Below are positions 32,781 to 36,980 of a stretch of 36,980 bases of DNA, piece by piece. This DNA comes from an uncultured Chloroflexota bacterium (lineage in GTDB: Bacteria; Chloroflexota; Dehalococcoidia; Lucifugimonadales; CAJWER01). The position numbers and the translations under genes were made by a program. The stretch spans positions 1 through 36,980 of the forward strand of contig CAJWER010000002.1 of the NCBI GenBank assembly GCA_913030785.1. The letters run 5' to 3'. Positions within the stretch are counted from its first letter, which is position 1. Every line of letters starts with the position of its first letter. Below the pieces are notes generated by a model. That model ran no database searches, was not told the origin of the DNA, and saw nothing but the letters and a program-made list of their open reading frames with translations.

Positions 32781-34451
32781 TTGTCTTCTCCAACCGATTT
32801 TATTCGTAGCATCGTCGAAGAGGACCTCGAGGCCAACAAGAATGGCGGCCGCGTGATGACGCGCTTCCCGCCGGAGCCCAACGGCTACCTCCATATCGGC
32901 CACGCTCAGGCCACTGCAATCGACTTCGGCATCGCCTCGGAGTACGGCGGCGTCTGCAACCTACGGTTTGACGACACAAATCCTACGAAGGAGAACGTGG
33001 AGTACGTCAAATCGATCGAGGAGGATCTGCGCTGGCTCGGCCACGACTGGGGAAGTCAAGCTTACTATAGCTCGGACTACTTCGACGATCTGTACGGGTT
33101 TGCGAAAAAGCTGATAGACAAGGGCAAGGCCTACGTCTGCGATCTGAGCCCTGCCGAAATCAAAGAGTATCGGGGCACACTAACCGAGCCGGGCAAGGAT
33201 AGCCCCTACCGTGACCGGAGTGTCGAAGAGAACCTCGACCTGTTCACCAGGATGCGTGCAGGTGAGTTCGAACAGGGCTCTCGGGTCTTACGCGCCAAGA
33301 TTGACATGGCGTCACCGAACCTAAATCTACGTGACCCCGTCATCTACCGCATCCTCTATGCGACCCACCACCGGACCGGCGACGACTGGCCGATCTACCC
33401 GACATACGACTTTGCCCAGGGCCAGTCCGACTCCATCGAAGGCGTGACCCATTCGATCTGCACACTGGAGTTCGAAGACCACCGGCCTCTGTACGATTGG
33501 CTGCTGGATGAGCTGGAAGTGCACCACCCCCAGCAGATCGAGTTCGCTCGCCTGAACCTGACCTACACAATGATGAGCAAGCGCAAGCTGCTGTCCCTGG
33601 TGGAGGACGGCCATGTCACAGGTTGGAGCGACCCGCGGATGCCGACCATCTCGGCGATGCGGCGGCGTGGCTACACGCCAGAGGCCGTCAACAACTTCTC
33701 CCGTAGTGTCGGAGTGGTCAAAAGAAACCACACGGCAGAGATCCAGCTTCTCGAGCACTTCGTCCGTGAAGACCTGAACCGGCGGGCACAGAGGGTCCTG
33801 GGTGTTCTCCGTCCTCTCAAGGTGGTTATCGAGAACTATCCTGAGGGCCAGACCGAGGAGATGGAGGCGGTAAACAATCCTGAGGACCCGTCGATGGGCT
33901 CACGAACGGTACCGTTCTCTCGAGAGCTATACATCGAACGCGACGACTTCATGGAGGATCCGCCCAAGAAGTTCTATAGGCTGGCGCCTGGACGTGAGGT
34001 ACGCCTGAGGTATGGCTACTTCATCACGTGCCAGAGCGTAGTCAAGGACGAGCACACGGGCGAGATCGTCGAAGTCAGGTGCACCTATGACCCCGAGACT
34101 CGGGGAGGGCAGGCGCCGGACGGACGCAGAGTCCGCGGCACCATCCACTGGGTCTCGGCGGAGCATGCCGTGACCGCTGAGGTTCGCCTATACGATCGGA
34201 TGTTCACAGACGAACGGCCCGATGCCGCAGACGATTACAACTCGGTCCTGAACCCGGAATCCCTCGTCACCTTGAACTCTTGCAGGTTGGAGCCAGGATT
34301 GGCCGACGCGACTCCCGAAGCCCGCTACCAGTTCGAGCGACTCGGCTACTTCTACGTCGATTCCGTGGACTCGAAGCCCGGCGCACTGGTATTCAACCGC
34401 ACGGTTTCCCTGAAAGATAGCTGGGCCAAGGCTCAGAAGGCGGGCCGATAG
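32781..34451 (+). CDS. glnS: Glutaminyl-tRNA synthetase
   Basis: This class I synthetase charges tRNA-Gln directly. The 556-residue protein is close to the E. coli length. It has TRFPPEPNGYLHIGHAQA (HIGH at 38-41), LRFDDTNPTKE, PTYDFAQGQSDSIEGVTHSICTLEFEDHRPLYDWLLD, and the MSK loop as MMSKRKLLSLV. The C-terminal two-barrel anticodon-binding region is complete. The start is TTG at 32781, eight bases after GGAG. In bacteria, glnS tends to replace the GatCAB amidation route; whether GatCAB also exists cannot be seen from this window. Confidence 0.97.
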   Translation: MSSPTDFIRSIVEEDLEANKNGGRVMTRFPPEPNGYLHIGHAQATAIDFGIASEYGGVCNLRFDDTNPTKENVEYVKSIEEDLRWLGHDWGSQAYYSSDYFDDLYGFAKKLIDKGKAYVCDLSPAEIKEYRGTLTEPGKDSPYRDRSVEENLDLFTRMRAGEFEQGSRVLRAKIDMASPNLNLRDPVIYRILYATHHRTGDDWPIYPTYDFAQGQSDSIEGVTHSICTLEFEDHRPLYDWLLDELEVHHPQQIEFARLNLTYTMMSKRKLLSLVEDGHVTGWSDPRMPTISAMRRRGYTPEAVNNFSRSVGVVKRNHTAEIQLLEHFVREDLNRRAQRVLGVLRPLKVVIENYPEGQTEEMEAVNNPEDPSMGSRTVPFSRELYIERDDFMEDPPKKFYRLAPGREVRLRYGYFITCQSVVKDEHTGEIVEVRCTYDPETRGGQAPDGRRVRGTIHWVSAEHAVTAEVRLYDRMFTDERPDAADDYNSVLNPESLVTLNSCRLEPGLADATPEARYQFERLGYFYVDSVDSKPGALVFNRTVSLKDSWAKAQKAGR

Positions 34452-34496
34452 ACAGGATGTCGCTGTCGGGCACGGACTGAACGGAGGACCCGGAAA

Positions 34497-34674
34497 ATGG
34501 ACGCGAGCGTCCAAGAAGAGCGTAGAGAGCCTGATCACAGCCTTCGACAACCACGGCTGCGGCCTCGGCCTCGATATGCAGGCCCAGAAACTAATGGGGC
34601 AACTCCTGTATACCGTGGACAACCTGACACGCGAACGGGATCAGCTCATTGAGCGCCTGAACGCGGACGGCTGA
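34497..34674 (+). pseudogene. Small ORF with apparent single-base frameshift
   Basis: A strong GGAGG site precedes ATG 34497, but that frame soon turns into arginine- and proline-rich nonsense. The +1 frame reads KKSVESLITAFDNHGCGLG, then QAQKLMGQLLYTVDNL and TRERDQLIERLNADG, and ends at TGA 34672-34674. This looks like a real small helical protein with no start of its own. Removing one base near 34511 (the CC of GTCCAAG) would fuse them into about 58 residues beginning MDASVKKSVESL. A sequencing or assembly indel, or a recent mutation, would explain it. It follows glnS by 45 bp and ends 10 bp from a convergent gene. Confidence 0.45.
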
Positions 34675-34684
34675 CGTGGAACAC

Positions 34685-35488
34685 CTAGTTGGGCGTTTGA
34701 CCCCGCAAATGCCCGAGCCCTGCTAGGAACGCCATGAGCGCCTCATTCACCTCTTCCGGGCGCTCAAGCTGCACGAAGTGACCTACCTCATCCACCGTGA
34801 TCAGGCTCGCGCCGGGAATCAGCTGCGATAGCTCGACCGACCTATCCACAGGCGTTGATGCGTCCCCGAGAGCGCCTATGACAAGCGTGGGCACATCCAG
34901 CGCCGATAGTTCTTCTCTTACGTCCATGTCAGCGTATGCGTCCACCAGCTTCATAGCCACGTGCTCTGGTGTACGTAACATGCGGTCCTCCACCCACAAC
35001 ACCAGATCCGGCTCCGAATCGGGAGTGAACCACGATGCCGAGTAGCGCAGGAAGGCGCTCCGAAAGCCTTCCCCGGGAGATGCCGACGCTATCTGCCTTG
35101 ATACCAGAACCTTTTCAGGGTCGGCAGCGGTCGTAGCCACCAATACAAGGCCCGCCAGGTCGTCGGGATGGTCTAGTGCGTAGCGCTGTGCAACCATTCC
35201 TCCCATGGAGTGGCCCACCAGCACGAACGGAGCTGCCCCCAGGTCATGGCATACAGAGTGAATGTCCCCAGCCAGCCGGGCCAAAGAGTAGTCGTCCTCA
35301 GGCACAGACGACGCGCCGTGCCCGCGGAGGTCGGGCGCTAGTACTCGGCAGACGCCGGAAAGCGCCTCAATCTGGTTGCGCCAGAAGCTGCGATCGCACG
35401 CCCATCCGTGAACCAGAACAACAGCCGGACCGTCGCCAGCCTCGGTGTAGGCCATGCCGGTAGTCTTGTGGACGCCTTCTGCGATCAA
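34685..35488 (-). CDS. Alpha/beta hydrolase
   Basis: This is a soluble 267-residue serine hydrolase. It shows VVLVHGWACDRSFW (oxyanion hole), APDLRGHGAS, the nucleophile elbow VGHSMGG (Ser94), and a catalytic His in EVGHFVQLERPEEVNEAL. The acid is likely the Asp in VIGALGDAST. The cap region lies at about 120-200. The family covers esterases, lactonases and C-C hydrolases. The neighbouring 2-keto-4-pentenoate hydratase-like gene hints at a meta-cleavage-type pathway, where a C-C hydrolase precedes the hydratase. The start is TTG at 35486-35488 with AGGGGAG upstream. Function remains a guess. Confidence 0.88.
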   Translation of the reverse strand: MIAEGVHKTTGMAYTEAGDGPAVVLVHGWACDRSFWRNQIEALSGVCRVLAPDLRGHGASSVPEDDYSLARLAGDIHSVCHDLGAAPFVLVGHSMGGMVAQRYALDHPDDLAGLVLVATTAADPEKVLVSRQIASASPGEGFRSAFLRYSASWFTPDSEPDLVLWVEDRMLRTPEHVAMKLVDAYADMDVREELSALDVPTLVIGALGDASTPVDRSVELSQLIPGASLITVDEVGHFVQLERPEEVNEALMAFLAGLGHLRGQTPN

Positions 35489-35720
35489 GTCTTGGGACTC
35501 CCCTCAGCGCAAGACATCGACCCAAACCAGGGCATATCACCCCAACCGTCCGCAAAGGCACGGGGAATGGGGTGCCTTCATGCCCTGAGGTGAGTGTAAC
35601 CCCACAAATACTTCGTCGGGGGCGTCCTCAGCATTACAGGTAGAGACCCATCCCACCGGGAAAAGACCCAAACAAACCTTCCCAGGCATATCCCACACCC
35701 TCAAAAAGCGCTTGTGACGC
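35489..35720. other. Intergenic, 232 bp
   Basis: No coding signal was seen. An inverted repeat AAGGCAC-N10-GTGCCTT (35555-35578) has no T-tract. Confidence 0.3.
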
Positions 35721-36515
35721 CTAAACGAAGTGTGCGGTGGCACGACCGAGGCTGCCGAGGTCGATCTCGACCAGGTCGCCCCGTTCCACCCATTTTGTCT
35801 CAACGAGGCTACCGAGTAGAACAAACTCCCCCGCCCGTAAGGACTTGCCGCGTTGCGCCATCAAGTTTGCAAGCCATGCAAGCGCCGAAAGAGGCTGATC
35901 TAGTATCGCCGAGCCCTTGCCGCTGCCCACAAGCTCACCGTTTATCGTCATCGAGCCCTCAACGTCGGACAGATCCAACTCCCGCCAATTCTGCGCATCA
36001 TCGCCAAGAACACAACCGGCGCCGAAAAAATCATCCGCGATCAGGGACGGGGTATCAATCGCCTTGTAGTCGACCCAACGGTCATCGACGATCTCAATTG
36101 CGGGAGTGACTGCCTCAACAGCATCAGCCACGGAAACAGCATCGAAAGGGGCGTCATCAGGAATAAGGTCCGCTCCTAGCCGCACGGCCAGTTCGCACTC
36201 TACACCAGGATGTAGCAGTTCATCAAAGGAAAACACGCCGTCTCGACGACGTTCCGTCGGCTCAAATACCCCCCCGGCGCAGGGAGTGTCGATTCCCAGG
36301 TAGCTCTGCATGATCAGCGTGGTACAGCCTATTTTGTGACCAGACACAGCCCCTGCGCCCGCCTCACTGAGCCGTTCATGGAGCGCATCCTGTACGACAT
36401 AGGCCGAGAGTTCATTCCCAGGGGTGAGCTCCGAACCGAGGCTTTCCAAGCGGACGCGGTCCAGCCTGGCGCTAGCCAGATATCGAGCCGCGGCGTTGGT
36501 GGTTTCTGAATACAT
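35721..36515 (-). CDS. 2-keto-4-pentenoate hydratase / fumarylacetoacetate hydrolase-family protein
   Basis: The predicted 264-residue protein resembles MhpD/XylJ/HpcG-type hydratases. N-terminal YVVQDALHERL and GAVSGHKIGCTT are family signatures. The metal site includes the acidic residues of GVECELAVRLGADL. Later parts are TPAIEIVDDRW, GAGCVLG, NGELVGSGKGSAIL and LAWLANLMAQRGKSLRAGEFVLLGS. Such enzymes hydrate 2-hydroxypenta-2,4-dienoate in aromatic meta-cleavage routes, or decarboxylate related keto acids. The ATG at 36515 (MYSETT) is chosen because GGGAG lies seven bases before it; an upstream start at 36557 has no such site. Confidence 0.87.
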   Translation of the reverse strand: MYSETTNAAARYLASARLDRVRLESLGSELTPGNELSAYVVQDALHERLSEAGAGAVSGHKIGCTTLIMQSYLGIDTPCAGGVFEPTERRRDGVFSFDELLHPGVECELAVRLGADLIPDDAPFDAVSVADAVEAVTPAIEIVDDRWVDYKAIDTPSLIADDFFGAGCVLGDDAQNWRELDLSDVEGSMTINGELVGSGKGSAILDQPLSALAWLANLMAQRGKSLRAGEFVLLGSLVETKWVERGDLVEIDLGSLGRATAHFV

Positions 36516-36720
36516 GGCACACTCCCGCGTGGCGTGATCTTCGGCTGGGGATGACATCAGAGGCTACAAGAACCGAAACCCAGCCGACGTGAATCTGGTG
36601 AAGCCATCGATAGGGTCTTGGAGAACAGAAACATGCAAGCAGGAGTGCCACACGGCACGAACGACTCGTTAATTTTTTGGGAACACCACAGAGGCGCTAC
36701 CAATATTGCTCACTCGAATC
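36516..36720. other. Intergenic, 205 bp
   Basis: No gene or clear signal was seen. A TTAATTTTTT run (36669-36678) has no stem beside it. Confidence 0.3.
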
Positions 36721-36980
36721 CTATGGACGGCGGCGGATTCTGCGATACCCCGCGATCAAACCTATCGGGCCTAGCAATAGCAGCACATTCATCGCTCCAG
36801 TCCCTGCGGACACGTCCAAGAACGGAACACACGCGAATCCGCCTCCATCTTCTTCTGGCGTGACCGTAGGTGAAGCCTGGATGGCAATCGACGTTGGAGA
36901 CGGAATCTGCGTGGGAATCTGCGTGGGAATCTGCGTGGGAATCTGCGTGGGTATCTCCGTGGGTATCTCCGTGGGTATCT
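36721..36980 (-). CDS. Surface protein C-terminus with IPT(E/Q) repeat stalk and membrane anchor (partial)
   Basis: The minus-strand frame enters at the right edge of the window and ends at TAG 36723-36721. About 86 residues are visible. At the edge are seven Ile-Pro-Thr-(Glu/Gln) tetrapeptides or part-repeats, from 12-bp DNA repeats. A Ser/Thr/Pro linker (SPTSIAIQASPTVTPEED) and GGGFACVPF follow. Then comes a hydrophobic helix (NVLLLLGPIGLIAGY) closed by RRIRRRP. A Gly/Cys motif, one helix and an arginine cluster at the very end recall C-terminal sorting or anchor signals such as MYXO-CTERM and GlyGly-CTERM. The N-terminal functional part is outside the window. Confidence 0.72.
   Translation of the reverse strand, partial: IPTEIPTEIPTQIPTQIPTQIPTQIPSPTSIAIQASPTVTPEEDGGGFACVPFLDVSAGTGAMNVLLLLGPIGLIAGYRRIRRRP
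36902..36980. repeat. 12-bp tandem repeat array
   Basis: Four copies of GGAATCTGCGTG are followed by two of GGTATCTCCGTG and a seven-base partial copy at the window end. The repeats are in frame with the minus-strand surface protein and encode IPTQ or IPTE. Confidence 0.97.

Noticed and set aside
36902..36980. CRISPR array
   Set aside because: The 12-bp units are directly adjacent with no spacers and are in frame with a surface protein; this is a coding tandem repeat.

Overview
The window looks like a bacterial chromosome segment of roughly 60 percent GC, dense with genes and mostly housekeeping on the left and accessory or catabolic on the right. No rRNA, tRNA, phage, transposase or CRISPR was found. 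The best guess for the organism is a Chloroflexota bacterium, perhaps of the marine SAR202/Dehalococcoidia type. This is inference from the gene mix: a Bem46-type hydrolase, a CehA-like PHP hydrolase, unusual PIG-L deacetylases, FtsX-type giant permeases, a sigma-B-type factor, glnS, and many GTG and TTG starts behind strong GGAGG sites. No marker gene settles it.

Left edge (1-1070). The 5' part of a recJ-like gene (+) and the 5' part of an alpha/beta hydrolase gene (-) run head-on into each other, and both stop making sense at about 535. This looks like a chimeric join or a real rearrangement.

Translation and stress block (1068-9510). On the minus strand lie hisS, prfA, prmC (4-bp overlap with prfA) and a small coiled-coil protein. 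On the plus strand lie a bifunctional-type rel, rpsT with a terminator, lexA with a self-regulation site, and a polysaccharide deacetylase.

Tat and cofactor block (9539-16993). A lone tatA (+) converges on a tightly overlapping maf-tatB-tatC operon (-). Between them sits a hairpin-rich dispersed repeat. A 23S rRNA/tRNA m5U methyltransferase gene (-) is divergent from lipA (+). lipA is followed by two genes equivalent to the N- and C-terminal halves of D-glutamate cyclase. A sigma-B/F-type factor closes the block.

Accessory block (17252-36980). This holds a CehA/McbA-like metallohydrolase, a membrane-anchored Bem46-like hydrolase, a zinc-type alcohol dehydrogenase, a DHA2 MFS exporter, a Bcp peroxiredoxin, a SUOX-fold molybdopterin protein, an Eis-like acetyltransferase, and two tandem PIG-L paralogues of identical length. 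Then follow a 1217-residue FtsX-type permease without an ATPase, a membrane-anchored HExxH protein, glnS, a small frameshifted ORF, a second alpha/beta hydrolase and a 2-keto-4-pentenoate hydratase-like enzyme. At the right edge is the 3' end of a surface protein with an Ile-Pro-Thr-Glu/Gln repeat stalk and a C-terminal membrane anchor.

The most unusual non-coding signals are a 14-bp element (GGTGCTGCGCACGC) found 0-5 bases after three separate TAG stop codons in the same orientation, and a GGTAT-type -10 hexamer context shared by several promoters.
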